Assembly (NCBI GenBank): GCA_017635095.1
Contig: JAGBMA010000197.1
Location: 1-64,000, forward strand
DNA: 64,000 nt
DNA from: Ruminiclostridium sp.
GTDB taxonomy: Bacteria; Bacillota; Clostridia; Oscillospirales; Ruminococcaceae
Direction of reading: 5' to 3'
Part shown: positions 25,177 to 34,134 of the stretch, one piece after another
Position numbering within the stretch: position 1 is the first letter of the stretch
Layout of the letters: every line of letters begins with the position of its first letter
Notes under the pieces: generated by a model
Seen by the model: only the letters and a program-made list of their open reading frames with translations
Database searches by the model: none
Told to the model about the DNA's origin: nothing
Translations under genes and position numbers: made by a program

Positions 25177-25696
25177 TATGAACCTATTCGCACCCCTGTC
25201 CTCTCTGCAATGGGTAGAGCGCAGCAGGCTTCACGCGAACGATTACAACCCGAACAAGGTCTCGGAAGATAATCTGAAGCTGCTCACACAGTCCATATTG
25301 ACGAACGGCTGGACGCTCCCCATAGTAGTGAGACCCGACTACACTATCATCGACGGTTTCCACAGGTGGACGGTATCGGGAAGAGAACCGCTGAAAACAA
25401 AGCTCGGCGGAAAAGTGCCTGTCGTTATCGTTGATCACCACGGGAACAACGACGAAGATGTGTATGGTACGATAACACACAACCGTGCGCGTGGCACACA
25501 TCTTTTAGAGCCAATGAAGGCTATCGTCAAGAAACTGCTCGATGAGGGTAAGACCGTAAACGAGATAGGCAAGCAGCTCGGGATGAAACCCGAGGAAGTG
25601 TTCAGACTGTCGGGCTTTAACCGCGAAGACTTCCTCGCCCTGATGACTAAGGGGCACGAAACGTACTCGAAAGCTGTGATATACACACATCTTTGA
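25169..25696 (+). CDS. ParB-like nuclease-domain protein
   Basis: The 175 residues hold a ParB/sulfiredoxin-like domain (about 13-105; ANDYNPNKVSEDNLKLLTQSI, PDYTIIDGFHRW) and a C-terminal HTH (NEIGKQLGMKPEEVFRL). Such proteins stand beside PAPS-reductase-like genes upstream of terminase in many Gram-positive phages. They may modify or cleave DNA; the usual partner here is broken. Confidence 0.75.
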   Translation: MSDMNLFAPLSSLQWVERSRLHANDYNPNKVSEDNLKLLTQSILTNGWTLPIVVRPDYTIIDGFHRWTVSGREPLKTKLGGKVPVVIVDHHGNNDEDVYGTITHNRARGTHLLEPMKAIVKKLLDEGKTVNEIGKQLGMKPEEVFRLSGFNREDFLALMTKGHETYSKAVIYTHL

Positions 25697-26144
25697 GAGA
25701 AGCGCGCTGAAACGCGCGGAGAGACACTTTTGTTCTCGGTAATATCTCAACCTTGCCTATCACTCGAAACGCTCGCAGAGCGCACGGGAGAGCCCAAAAC
25801 AAACACTTGCGCGGCTCGCTCGACCTCGCGGCGATTTCAAGGTACTGTGACGAGGTTTTTTGAGGGGTGCGGGCTCGACGACCCCAAATTTCGGTCAGTT
25901 AGGGAAAATTTTTTTCGGGGTACTTTACTTTACAAACCATCGGATTAGACTTCCTTTTATTAAAAATTCCGACGAAAGTCGGGTGGGATATGTGCTGAAT
26001 TCTCGCAATAGTGAGGGTAAATGCGAGCAAGGTGGGAGGCTCGGCACAGTTCGGTTTAGCCGAATCGCATTACGCAGGCGAACGGGGACATCTCCGCAAG
26101 CCTGCTCCATTTGGCATTTTGGCACGGCGAAAGGAGCAATAGCT
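25697..26144 (+). other. 448-bp noncoding region before terminase; candidate packaging site or structured leader
   Basis: No convincing gene. It holds repeat copy B (25706), a possible weak terminator (ACCTCG 25823 / CGAGGT 25851 then T5), an A/T-rich block near 25905 and four hairpins: CCGAC-GAAA-GTCGG (25969-25982), CTCGCA...TGCGAG (about 26003-26028), TTCGG...CCGAA (26050-26064) and GCAGGC...GCCTGC (about 26075-26105). Lambda-type terminases cut at cos sites next to the small-subunit gene, so cos may lie here. An RNA leader is the other explanation. Confidence 0.5.
25706..25724 (+). repeat. Dispersed repeat, copy B (19 bp)
   Basis: Matches the first 19 bases of copies A (13611) and C (57575). 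The second half of the inverted repeat is lost here (CACTTTT in place of GCGTTTC). It sits 10 bp after the ParB-like gene, ahead of the terminase. Confidence 0.55.
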
Positions 26145-26774
26145 GTGGCAAGAACGAAAGATATAGCTGTAATTAAGGACGGCGCTGTATATATCCTCAA
26201 AGCAGGAACGCCGATATATGTATCTACCACCGATGTGTGTAGCTGGACTGGAAAGACCAAACAATGGGTCGGGCAGCTTGCAAATCAAGGAACGCTCGAA
26301 AGGGTGCAGACTGAGCAAGGTCAATTCTTCCGTGCCGGAGATACAATAAAGGCATATACAGAAATGCTCGAAGCGAGAGCGGAGAAAGAGGATAGAGAAC
26401 TATCCGAGGCGGAGCAGGACAAGCTGAAATCTGAGGCAAGCTTAAAAAAGTCCAAAGCGACAGTCGCGGCGCTGCAAGCGCTTGAAATGACGGGCAAGAT
26501 GCACCGCTCCGAAGACGTTGCGGCAATGACCGAGGATTTGGTCTATGCGATACGCGGTTCTTTGCTTGCTCTCCCCGGGAGACTTGCTGTTGACCTCGCG
26601 GATATGGACGACCCTGCGGAAATCTCCGAATATATCCGCAGGGAAATATACAAGGTTATGGACGAGTTATCCAGATACGAATATGATCCTAAGAAATACG
26701 ATGAACGGGTGCGAGAAAGGCTAAAGTTCGATGCCAGACCAAGAGGCGGCGAAGAGGAAGAAGAGGGCGAATGA
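26145..26774 (+). CDS. Terminase small subunit, Nu1-like
   Basis: The 209-residue protein starts at GTG 26145 after AAAGGAG. An HTH (about 22-58; VYVSTTDVCSWTGKTKQWVGQLANQG) resembles Nu1-type small subunits, followed by a coiled coil (about 70-120). It should bind the packaging site and hand it to the large subunit. It overlaps the next gene by 44 bp. Confidence 0.85.
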   Translation: MARTKDIAVIKDGAVYILKAGTPIYVSTTDVCSWTGKTKQWVGQLANQGTLERVQTEQGQFFRAGDTIKAYTEMLEARAEKEDRELSEAEQDKLKSEASLKKSKATVAALQALEMTGKMHRSEDVAAMTEDLVYAIRGSLLALPGRLAVDLADMDDPAEISEYIRREIYKVMDELSRYEYDPKKYDERVRERLKFDARPRGGEEEEEGE

Positions 26775-28680
26775 GCTCAGGAACTTAAATCGTGCTATCT
26801 CAAAGGCGATAGCAGGATTTAAGCCGCCCGAAAATCTTACAGTCAGCGAGTGGGCTGATAAGCACCGCCGCTTGTCTCCGGAGAGCTCCGCAGAAACGGG
26901 ACTATGGAGAACATCACGCACACCGTACCTCAAAGAGATAATGGACAGCTTCAACGACCCGAAAGTGCGGCACATTGTTTTTGTGTCCTCGTCGCAGGTC
27001 GGTAAGTCCGAAGCTATGAACAACATTATCGGGTACATCATTTCACAGGATCCCGGAAGTATTCTGTTCGTTCAACCGACAACGGTAGATGCCAAAGAAT
27101 ACAGCAAGCTCCGTATTGCTCCTATGATACGGGATTGCAAAGAGTTGAGAACTCGCGTCGCGGTGAGCAAAAGCCGTGATACGGGAAACACCATATTACA
27201 GAAATCGTATCCAGGCGGCATACTTACGATGTGCGGCTCGACGGAAGCTCACTCTCTTGCATCAAAGCCCATACGTTATATCCTCGGCGACGAGCGCGAC
27301 CGTTGGGCTACTTCGGCAGGAAATGAGGGCGACCCTTGGGAGCTGGCGCAGGCTCGACAGATTACATTCTACAACTCGAAATCTGTAGAAGTCTCAACGC
27401 CTACGATAAAGGGCGCGTCCGCCATTGAGACCGCCTACGGTGGAGGAACACAAGAACGCTGGAAAACGATGTGTCCCCATTGCAGGGAATACAGCGAGAT
27501 AACCTTTGAAAGCATACGGTTCGACAAAGAAGAAACAGCCGCACCGGGCGACAAAAAGGTTTACAAAGTCAGCAATATTTATTATATCTGCCCCGCTTGC
27601 GGTGCAATCAGTACCGAAGCGGAGATAAAACGCCAGCCTGCAAAATGGGTGGCGGACAATCCCGAGGCGCTTGAAGCGAACAAAACGCGTTCGTTCTGGC
27701 TGTCATCGTGGGTTTCTCCGTGGGCAAGCTGGGCATCGACTATACAGCTTTACTTGCAAGCTCTCGGCAGCACCGAGAAGATGCAGGTTGTGTACAATAC
27801 GCGTTTCGGTCTTTTGTGGGAAGACCGCGGCGACCTCGAATCAGAAGATACCATTATGGCACGACGTGAAGAATATGACGCAGAGCTGCCCGATGGCGTA
27901 CTGCTGTTGACAATGGGCGTTGATACCCAGGACGACAGACTTGAATACGAGATAGTCGGTCACGGTCATTTCGGTGAAACGTGGGGCATCAAAAAAGGCG
28001 TAATAATGGGACGTCCCGATTCAGAGGACGTGTGGCAAGCGCTTGATGATGAAATAAACCACGTTTACAAGTTCGGAAACGGCGTAGGCTTGAAAATTTC
28101 TATGACGTTCGTGGATGAGGGCGGACATTTCACACAAGATGTGCGTTTGCATTGCCGTGAGCGCCAAGGCAGAAAGGTATTCGCTATCAAAGGACGAGGT
28201 GGAGACGGAATCCCATATACATCTATGCCACGCCAGCAGAAGATAATGAAGAACGGCAAGTTTGCAGGTATGACCTATGTATGGGAAATCGGAGTTGACA
28301 GCGGCAAGCAGGTCATAATGGATAATCTGCGCGTGCAGTCACCCGGTCCTAAATACTGTCATTTTCCTCGGCGCGACGACTATGGTACAGCATATTTCAA
28401 GGGGCTCCTCTCGGAACATTTGGTGTACGATAAGAACCGCAGAAAAAATCCGTGGTCGTGGGAGAAGATACCCGGGCACGAGAGAAACGAGCCGCTTGAC
28501 GTTAGGAACTATGCTCTGGCGGCGGCAAAGGCGCTCTCGCCCGATTACGATGCACTCGAAGGTAGAATACGCTCTGCTGTTCCGAACGGCGAGAACGCTG
28601 TTGCAACTGCTCCTGTAAGCAGCGGACAGCCAAAACGTAAGAGAACGAAAAAGCTCAAAGAGAACAACGATGAATGGTAG
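26731..28680 (+). CDS. Terminase large subunit, GpA-like
   Basis: The 649-residue motor and nuclease of DNA packaging belongs to the lambda GpA family. A P-loop variant SSSQVGKSE (86-94), Walker B YILGDERD (D187, E188), two CxxC pairs (CPHC near 248, CPAC near 287) and a nuclease domain starting TMGVDTQDD (D398) are visible. Length is normal. It cuts concatemers and translocates DNA into the prohead at the portal. Confidence 0.95.
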   Translation: MPDQEAAKRKKRANELRNLNRAISKAIAGFKPPENLTVSEWADKHRRLSPESSAETGLWRTSRTPYLKEIMDSFNDPKVRHIVFVSSSQVGKSEAMNNIIGYIISQDPGSILFVQPTTVDAKEYSKLRIAPMIRDCKELRTRVAVSKSRDTGNTILQKSYPGGILTMCGSTEAHSLASKPIRYILGDERDRWATSAGNEGDPWELAQARQITFYNSKSVEVSTPTIKGASAIETAYGGGTQERWKTMCPHCREYSEITFESIRFDKEETAAPGDKKVYKVSNIYYICPACGAISTEAEIKRQPAKWVADNPEALEANKTRSFWLSSWVSPWASWASTIQLYLQALGSTEKMQVVYNTRFGLLWEDRGDLESEDTIMARREEYDAELPDGVLLLTMGVDTQDDRLEYEIVGHGHFGETWGIKKGVIMGRPDSEDVWQALDDEINHVYKFGNGVGLKISMTFVDEGGHFTQDVRLHCRERQGRKVFAIKGRGGDGIPYTSMPRQQKIMKNGKFAGMTYVWEIGVDSGKQVIMDNLRVQSPGPKYCHFPRRDDYGTAYFKGLLSEHLVYDKNRRKNPWSWEKIPGHERNEPLDVRNYALAAAKALSPDYDALEGRIRSAVPNGENAVATAPVSSGQPKRKRTKKLKENNDEW

Positions 28681-28689
28681 GTGATATAT

Positions 28690-28947
28690 ATGACATCGCC
28701 GGAACAGGCAAAGGTTATGTATGAATACTATGACAAGCTCATAGACAAGCTTATAACCGCAAAGCTGGCTCTTGTTGAGGGCGGCGTTAAGTCGTACTCG
28801 ATAGATGATAGGACGCTTACCAAATTTGATATTGACAAGCTCGGTATGGAGATAGAAGACGCTGTGAAAAAGCGGTCGGAATACGAAGCGCTGATGAACG
28901 GCAGAAGACCGAGAAAAGCGGTTGCGGTAGTACCGAGAGACTTCTAA
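28690..28947 (+). CDS. gpW-like head-tail joining protein
   Basis: The 85-residue protein has two helices around the hallmark SYSIDDRTLTKFDIDKL, typical of lambda gpW-like proteins that plug the portal. ATG 28690 follows AGGTGAT; an upstream in-frame GTG lies in the ribosome site. Confidence 0.75.
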   Translation: MTSPEQAKVMYEYYDKLIDKLITAKLALVEGGVKSYSIDDRTLTKFDIDKLGMEIEDAVKKRSEYEALMNGRRPRKAVAVVPRDF

Positions 28948-28956
28948 TTTTGGGTA

Positions 28957-29055
28957 AAGGTGGTGCTCGCCACTTTTGCTTGCGGCGCTCTTTGCTTCTT
29001 TCAGCGCCGCATAAAGTACCCGACACGCCTCTCAACGATGCGTACCACGTCGGGT
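28957..29055 (+). other. Three consecutive hairpins ahead of the portal gene
   Basis: GTGG...CCAC with flanking A/T pairs (28957-28976), an 8-bp GCGGCGCT/AGCGCCGC stem (28982-29010) and a 7-bp ACCCGAC/GTCGGGT stem (29018-29055) fill the 133-bp gap. The last is followed by CATTTT. They may be terminators that tune head-gene levels or an RNA leader. Confidence 0.5.
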
Positions 29056-29080
29056 CATTTTAACGACAAGGGGGATCGTA

Positions 29081-30619
29081 ATGGGAAAAGGCTACGGCGA
29101 GGCAGGCGCGAGCTGGACAAAGCGAGCGCTTAAAGGGTTCACCGCCCAGAGCGGCAACCCCATTGAAGATATAGACCTCAACAATAAAACAATGAGACAA
29201 CGGGCGCGCATTCTGTATATGGCTGCGCCCGTTGCTACTGCGTCAATAAATACGAACCGCACCTCGGTCGTTGGGTCGGGGCTTCGTATGCGCTGCGCGA
29301 TAAACCGAGAAATACTCGGCATATCTCCGGAGAGCGAAAAAGAATGGCAGAAACGTACTGAGGCAGAATTCCGAATGTGGGCTGAGAACAAGCGCTCTTG
29401 TGACGCTCTCGGGATAAACGATTTCTATGATCTCCAGCAGGTGGCGCTGAAATCGTGGCTGACGAGTGGTGATGTGTTCGCACTGTTCAAAAGGTATGAC
29501 GTATCACTTACAAATCCCTACAGCCTGCGAATACATCTTATCGAAGCAGACCGCGTAAGCACACCGCTCGACAAGCTGAACGTGCTGCTTACCGAAGGAC
29601 TTAACCGCGAGAACGGAAACAAGATACACGACGGTGTTGAGGTAGACCACAACGGCCGCGTTGTCGCGTATCACGTTTGCAACGTATACCCGGGAGAATT
29701 CCTGCTTGCAACGGCGAAATGGACAAGAGTTGAGGCGGTAGGTGAAAAGACAGGACTGCCGAATATCATTCAGATAATGGAAGCAGAAAGACCCGACCAG
29801 TACCGCGGCGTGTCGTATCTTGCACCTGTTATAGAAGCGCTGTTGCAACAGCGAAGATATACCGAGAGCGAGCTGACGGCAGCGCTTATTCAGTCATTTC
29901 TTACTGCTTGGATAACATCTGAAGCGCCGGACTCTGATGGTTTTTCGTTAAACGAAACGGGCGGCGGACCGCCCGAGAATGTGTCCTACGACGAGAATGA
30001 GTACGAAATGGGAGCGGGGCAAATCAATATACTGCGCCCAGGAGAAAGCGTAGTGTTCGGAGAGCCTAAGATACCGACAGCAGGGTTTGAAGTCTTTATG
30101 AAAACTATCTGCCGTCTGATAGGCTCCGCTCTCGAATTGCCGTATGATGTGCTGCTGAAAGAGTTTAACAGCTCCTATTCAGCGTCGCGCGGAGCTTTAC
30201 AGCAGGCGTGGGAAATGTTCAAGATGCGCCGCTCGTGGTTTGTCAACGACTTCTGCCAGCCAATCTATGAAACTTGGCTCACAGAGGCGGTGGCGAGGGG
30301 CAGGATAAAAGCACCGGGCTTTTTCAACGACCCGCTTATTCGCGCTGCGTGGAGCGGTGCAAGGTGGGACGGTCCTGTTCAAGCCCAGCTCGATCCTGTC
30401 AAGGAAGCGTCAGCAAATGAAACGCTTGTTGCTCACGGCTGGAAGACCAATGAACAGGTGACCCGTGAATATTACGGTGGCAACTGGCAGGAGAATGTCG
30501 AAGCATTAGGACACGAATTAGAACTGTTTGCGGGAGCTGTACCGCAGCCGCAGCAGGAAGAGCCGAGCAATAACGACAATGAGGAAGGTGACGAAGATGA
30601 CGAAGAAAATGGCGATTAA
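29081..30619 (+). CDS. Portal protein, lambda GpB-like
   Basis: The 512-residue protein matches the lambda portal family (GQINILRPGESVVFGEPKIPTAGFEVFM, LPYDVLLKEFNSSYSASRGALQQAW). Twelve copies form the DNA entry ring of the head and the tail attachment site. The acidic tail overlaps the protease gene by 23 bp. Confidence 0.93.
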   Translation: MGKGYGEAGASWTKRALKGFTAQSGNPIEDIDLNNKTMRQRARILYMAAPVATASINTNRTSVVGSGLRMRCAINREILGISPESEKEWQKRTEAEFRMWAENKRSCDALGINDFYDLQQVALKSWLTSGDVFALFKRYDVSLTNPYSLRIHLIEADRVSTPLDKLNVLLTEGLNRENGNKIHDGVEVDHNGRVVAYHVCNVYPGEFLLATAKWTRVEAVGEKTGLPNIIQIMEAERPDQYRGVSYLAPVIEALLQQRRYTESELTAALIQSFLTAWITSEAPDSDGFSLNETGGGPPENVSYDENEYEMGAGQINILRPGESVVFGEPKIPTAGFEVFMKTICRLIGSALELPYDVLLKEFNSSYSASRGALQQAWEMFKMRRSWFVNDFCQPIYETWLTEAVARGRIKAPGFFNDPLIRAAWSGARWDGPVQAQLDPVKEASANETLVAHGWKTNEQVTREYYGGNWQENVEALGHELELFAGAVPQPQQEEPSNNDNEEGDEDDEENGD

Positions 30620-31835
30620 CGATATAGTGCGTAACTGTTACGCTATGAAGTTTGCAGAAGAAGACAGCGCCGAAATCACGATGTACGGTCTTATCGTAGA
30701 GCGGCAGCCCACCGACGGCTGGACAAACAAGCCTATAGAGGGCGATTTTATTGTCCAGAAAGAGTTCTTGAACGACCTCGAAACAGTTGTGAACTCGGGC
30801 GTGAAGTCAATAACGTTCCGAATGAACAGCGTCGGCGGCAACGCAGATGTTGCTGTACTGATACATAATCGCATCAGAGAACTTGCAAGAAACGGTGTTG
30901 CAACTACCTGTATCATAGACGGAATAGCGGCATCGGGCGGCAGCTTGATAGCTTGCTCCTGCGACAATGTGATAGTCAATCCGTCGTCAATGTTTATGGT
31001 ACATAAATGTTGGGCTGCATTCTGGGGTGCGTATAATGCCGACGAGCTGCGGGATATAGCAAGTTCTCTCGACGCCACCGACAAGCAGCAGGTAGCAATA
31101 TATCGCAGGAAATGCGAGAAGACGGATGCTGTCATCACTCACATGATGTCAAAGACAACGTTTCTTGTCGGGCAGGAGATCATTGATGAGGGATTTGCTG
31201 ATGAAATGACCGAGAGCACAGACAACAAGCTGACAATAGCGGCGAGCGCGGACAAACGCTTTATGTTCGCAAACGGACACAGGCTGCCCATTCCCTCGGG
31301 AATGGAGCTGCCTGATTTTATTTCAACGGTAGCGACCTCGAAAGAGGAACCTATAAAAACAAAGTCGGCTGACGACACCGACACAAAACCAAAGGAGGAA
31401 ACCATTATGGCAACAAACTTAGGTGAGCTGCGGACGGAAAACCCGGAGCTCGCAACAACGGTTGAGCAGGAGATCCGCAGTGCCGTGTCAGCCGATAACG
31501 AAAAGGCTGTATCGGCTGCTGCCGCAGCTGAGCGCCAGCGCCTTGCCGAAATCGACGAAATTGCAAGCCTTTTCGACAGCGAACTCGTCAAGGAAGCGAA
31601 GTACGGCGAAAACGCTTGCTCTGCATCTGAGCTCGCTCTTCGCGCGGCGAAGGCGTCCGCGAAGCAGGGCAAAAACTTCATCGGCAGTATGATGGACGAT
31701 AACAAGGCATCTGGTGCCAATGAAGTACAGGAAAGCCCCGCTCCGAACGACGCCAAGACCGAGACCACCGAAGATGTGAAAGCATCGGCAAAGGCAGCGG
31801 TCAAGGCTTGGAAAGAGATCAAGGAGGGAAAGTAA
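30597..31835 (+). CDS. ClpP-like head maturation protease with scaffold domain
   Basis: The 412 residues begin with a ClpP-fold S49/S14-type protease (about 10-205) with the nucleophile in GIAASGGSLIA (S113) and H136 (MVHKC). A linker and a coiled scaffold domain (about 270-412) follow, as in lambda gpC. ATG 30597 is set by AAGGTGACG. It processes the prohead and carries the scaffold that a nested gene also makes alone. Confidence 0.88.
   Translation: MTKKMAINDIVRNCYAMKFAEEDSAEITMYGLIVERQPTDGWTNKPIEGDFIVQKEFLNDLETVVNSGVKSITFRMNSVGGNADVAVLIHNRIRELARNGVATTCIIDGIAASGGSLIACSCDNVIVNPSSMFMVHKCWAAFWGAYNADELRDIASSLDATDKQQVAIYRRKCEKTDAVITHMMSKTTFLVGQEIIDEGFADEMTESTDNKLTIAASADKRFMFANGHRLPIPSGMELPDFISTVATSKEEPIKTKSADDTDTKPKEETIMATNLGELRTENPELATTVEQEIRSAVSADNEKAVSAAAAAERQRLAEIDEIASLFDSELVKEAKYGENACSASELALRAAKASAKQGKNFIGSMMDDNKASGANEVQESPAPNDAKTETTEDVKASAKAAVKAWKEIKEGK
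31407..31835 (+). CDS. Nested in-frame scaffold protein, Nu3-like
   Basis: Inside the protease gene, in frame, an excellent AAAGGAGGAAACCATT-ATG start (31407) would yield the last 142 residues alone: Ala/Glu-rich helices (VEQEIRSAVSADNEKAVSAA). This copies lambda, where Nu3 scaffold is a separate product of the 3' part of gene C. The site is stronger than most real starts in the window, so internal initiation is very likely. Confidence 0.7.
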   Translation: MATNLGELRTENPELATTVEQEIRSAVSADNEKAVSAAAAAERQRLAEIDEIASLFDSELVKEAKYGENACSASELALRAAKASAKQGKNFIGSMMDDNKASGANEVQESPAPNDAKTETTEDVKASAKAAVKAWKEIKEGK

Positions 31836-32225
31836 ATGGCTAACAGACAGCTTTTAGGGAAAGTCGGCAGCATTGGTCAGGACAACCTTATTGCAAAGCT
31901 TACGCCTGCTACCGAAACTTTCGGTATCGTGATCAACAAGCTTGCGTCCGGTGACGATGTTGTTATTCAGCGCGGCACCATCCTCACCGCCGACGAGAAC
32001 GGCAAGTATTCCGTATTCAGCGGAGAGAAAGACACCGTGCCGAGCGCCGTGCTTTGCGACGATGTAACAGTCACCACGGCGGCAGATGTTACGGCGGTGG
32101 CGTATCGCAGCGGTAACTTCAACCGCAAGGCGGTCATCACAGGCAACGATCACACTCTGACCGCAGCCGACGAAGACGCTCTCCGCAAGTACGACATTAT
32201 CCTTACGGATATGCTTGACGCATAA
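31836..32225 (+). CDS. Head decoration protein, gpD-like
   Basis: The 129-residue beta-rich protein (GDDVVIQRGTILTADENGKYSVF ... FNRKAVI) is of the lambda gpD-type that stabilises expanded capsids. It lies between scaffold and major capsid genes as in lambda. Confidence 0.82.
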   Translation: MANRQLLGKVGSIGQDNLIAKLTPATETFGIVINKLASGDDVVIQRGTILTADENGKYSVFSGEKDTVPSAVLCDDVTVTTAADVTAVAYRSGNFNRKAVITGNDHTLTAADEDALRKYDIILTDMLDA

Positions 32226-32236
32226 GGAGGAAAACA

Positions 32237-33316
32237 ATGAATATTTACGACACATATTTTATGCTCGAAGCGGTAAGAGAGATACCCCTTGAACATACGT
32301 TCTTCAAGGAGAGATACTTCCCCACCGATACAGCACTTGATATTTTCGGAACATCCAAGGTCCTTGTTGACTACAAGGAAGACACACAGGGTATCGCTCC
32401 CTTTGTTCTTCCTCGCATCGGTGCTATCCCCGTAGGGCGCGACGGATTCAGCACATACGAGCTCGAACCCCCGAACATCAGCATTTCTATTCCGCTTACT
32501 ATCGACCAGCTCAATAACAGGGGCTTTGGCGAGTCGCTCCTTTCCACAAAGACACCTGCGGAGAGGGCACAGTATTTCCTTATGAACGACCTTGCGAACT
32601 TATCAGCTCGCATTTCTCGTACAGAAGAAATTCTTTCTGTGCAGACTATGATCGACAATGGTTGCGTAATGCGCCACAGGACAGACCGCGAGGACGTTTA
32701 CGAGGATATCGAGGTCAAGTTCTACGACGGTCCGAACAACCCTGCGCTGTTCACTCCTTCATCGACATGGACGCACTCGACATATTCTAACGGCACCTGG
32801 ACAAAGGGCAGCTTCTACAACGACATCTGCTCGATGATAAAGATGCTTACACGCAAGGGCAGACCTGCAACAGAAATCCTCGTAGCAGCAGATGTTGGTG
32901 ACTTCCTTATGTCCGACGGCTGGATCCTCGCTATGCTCGATAACCGCCGCGTCGAAATGGGGCACATCAAGCCCGAACTGCTCACAGAGTATGTTCGTGA
33001 GCTCGGCGTCTTCAACTTCGACGGCAGATTGCTCCCGATCATTGTCAATGACGGATCATATCAGAAGAACGGTGTAGATACTCCGTACATTCCGAACGGA
33101 ACAGTTATCGTTACCGCTCCGAACGTCGGCAAGGGTCTTTATGGTGCAGTTACTCAAATGGAGGCTGACGGCAACTATCATACATACGCTGCTCGCAGAG
33201 TGCCTATGCACTATTTCAGCCAGCGTCCTCCCGTTAAGGAGACACAGCTTACATCTCGTCCTCTGCTCGTTCCGAGAAGAGCGAACCCGTGGACGGTTGC
33301 AAAGAATGTTATCTGA
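32237..33316 (+). CDS. Major capsid protein, lambda gpE-like
   Basis: The 359-residue protein of the lambda E family has the N-terminal TYFMLEAVREIP...FFKERYFPT and the typical ending (RPLLVPRRANPWTVAKNVI). It forms the icosahedral shell. Strong AAGGAGGAAAACA site. Confidence 0.93.
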   Translation: MNIYDTYFMLEAVREIPLEHTFFKERYFPTDTALDIFGTSKVLVDYKEDTQGIAPFVLPRIGAIPVGRDGFSTYELEPPNISISIPLTIDQLNNRGFGESLLSTKTPAERAQYFLMNDLANLSARISRTEEILSVQTMIDNGCVMRHRTDREDVYEDIEVKFYDGPNNPALFTPSSTWTHSTYSNGTWTKGSFYNDICSMIKMLTRKGRPATEILVAADVGDFLMSDGWILAMLDNRRVEMGHIKPELLTEYVRELGVFNFDGRLLPIIVNDGSYQKNGVDTPYIPNGTVIVTAPNVGKGLYGAVTQMEADGNYHTYAARRVPMHYFSQRPPVKETQLTSRPLLVPRRANPWTVAKNVI

Positions 33317-33340
33317 TAACGTTCAGAAAGGAGCATAACA

Positions 33341-33754
33341 ATGATACAGATGATTTGCGGTTCTACTGCTATCGGAACAACCATATACAGCGAAGCGGAT
33401 GGGGCGTTCTCGGCGGATGAAGCCACCGAGAAACGCCTTGTCTCTCTCGGCGTTGCGAAGTATGTTGACGGAAAGGCTGTTGCAACAAGCACAGAGGACG
33501 CTTCGAGCGACGAGACAGGTGTAGATATACCTGCCGATGAAAACGCCGCAGAGGACGTTTCAGAAGACGTGAGCGACATTCCCGTATACAGCGTCGATAC
33601 ACCTATGCCGGAACTGAAAACGCTGGCGAAGAACGCAGGCATTTCTTTCAAGGTTGGTACCCGAAAGGAAGACCTTGTGAAAATGCTTGACGAATATTAC
33701 GGTGTAGGAGATGTTGAGGATTTCGGTCTTGAGACCGACGATGTTGTGGTATGA
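33341..33754 (+). CDS. Capsid-associated protein with HeH/SAP-like C terminus
   Basis: A small beta N terminus (MICGSTAIGTTIYSEADGAF), an acidic linker and a C-terminal helix-extended-helix (PELKTLAKNAGISFKVGTRKEDLVKMLDEY) that may touch DNA. It occupies the FI position after the capsid gene. 137 residues. Confidence 0.6.
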   Translation: MIQMICGSTAIGTTIYSEADGAFSADEATEKRLVSLGVAKYVDGKAVATSTEDASSDETGVDIPADENAAEDVSEDVSDIPVYSVDTPMPELKTLAKNAGISFKVGTRKEDLVKMLDEYYGVGDVEDFGLETDDVVV

Positions 33755-34134
33755 GCGTGTTCAAGGATATGGTCGAGGCGGACAACAAGAGCATTTTTCT
33801 GAATGTTGACGAGTTCGCGGAGACGCACACGGTAGAATACAACGGTGTTACATACCCTGATATACCCGTACTGCTCACGAAAACAAAGGAAACGAAACGC
33901 CCGGTGCTCGTCATCGGAAACGACGAAGACCACCTCGCAGGGCTGCATCTGGTAACAGCGGTAGCGCATATTGCCCTGTCGGATATGAACGGAGTTATCC
34001 CCGAACAAAAGCAGCTTATAGCCATTAACGACGGAGAGGCTTGCGGAAAGCCCTTTATGGTGCGATACACGATAAAGACCTCTGACTGTGAAATGGGTAT
34101 GCTGCACCTGGAGCTGGAGGCGTATGACGAATGA
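33751..34134 (+). CDS. Head-tail connector candidate
   Basis: 127-residue alpha-beta protein starting KDMVEADNKSIFLNVDEFAETHTVEYNG, a look shared with Gifsy-2/lambda FII-like joining proteins. Overlaps its neighbours by 4 bp in the head-completion block. Medium certainty. Confidence 0.6.
   Translation: MSVFKDMVEADNKSIFLNVDEFAETHTVEYNGVTYPDIPVLLTKTKETKRPVLVIGNDEDHLAGLHLVTAVAHIALSDMNGVIPEQKQLIAINDGEACGKPFMVRYTIKTSDCEMGMLHLELEAYDE

Noticed and set aside
25860..26144. 95-codon upstream extension of the terminase small subunit
   Set aside because: The sequence is not protein-like, is full of hairpins and has no ribosome site, while GTG 26145 follows AAAGGAG.
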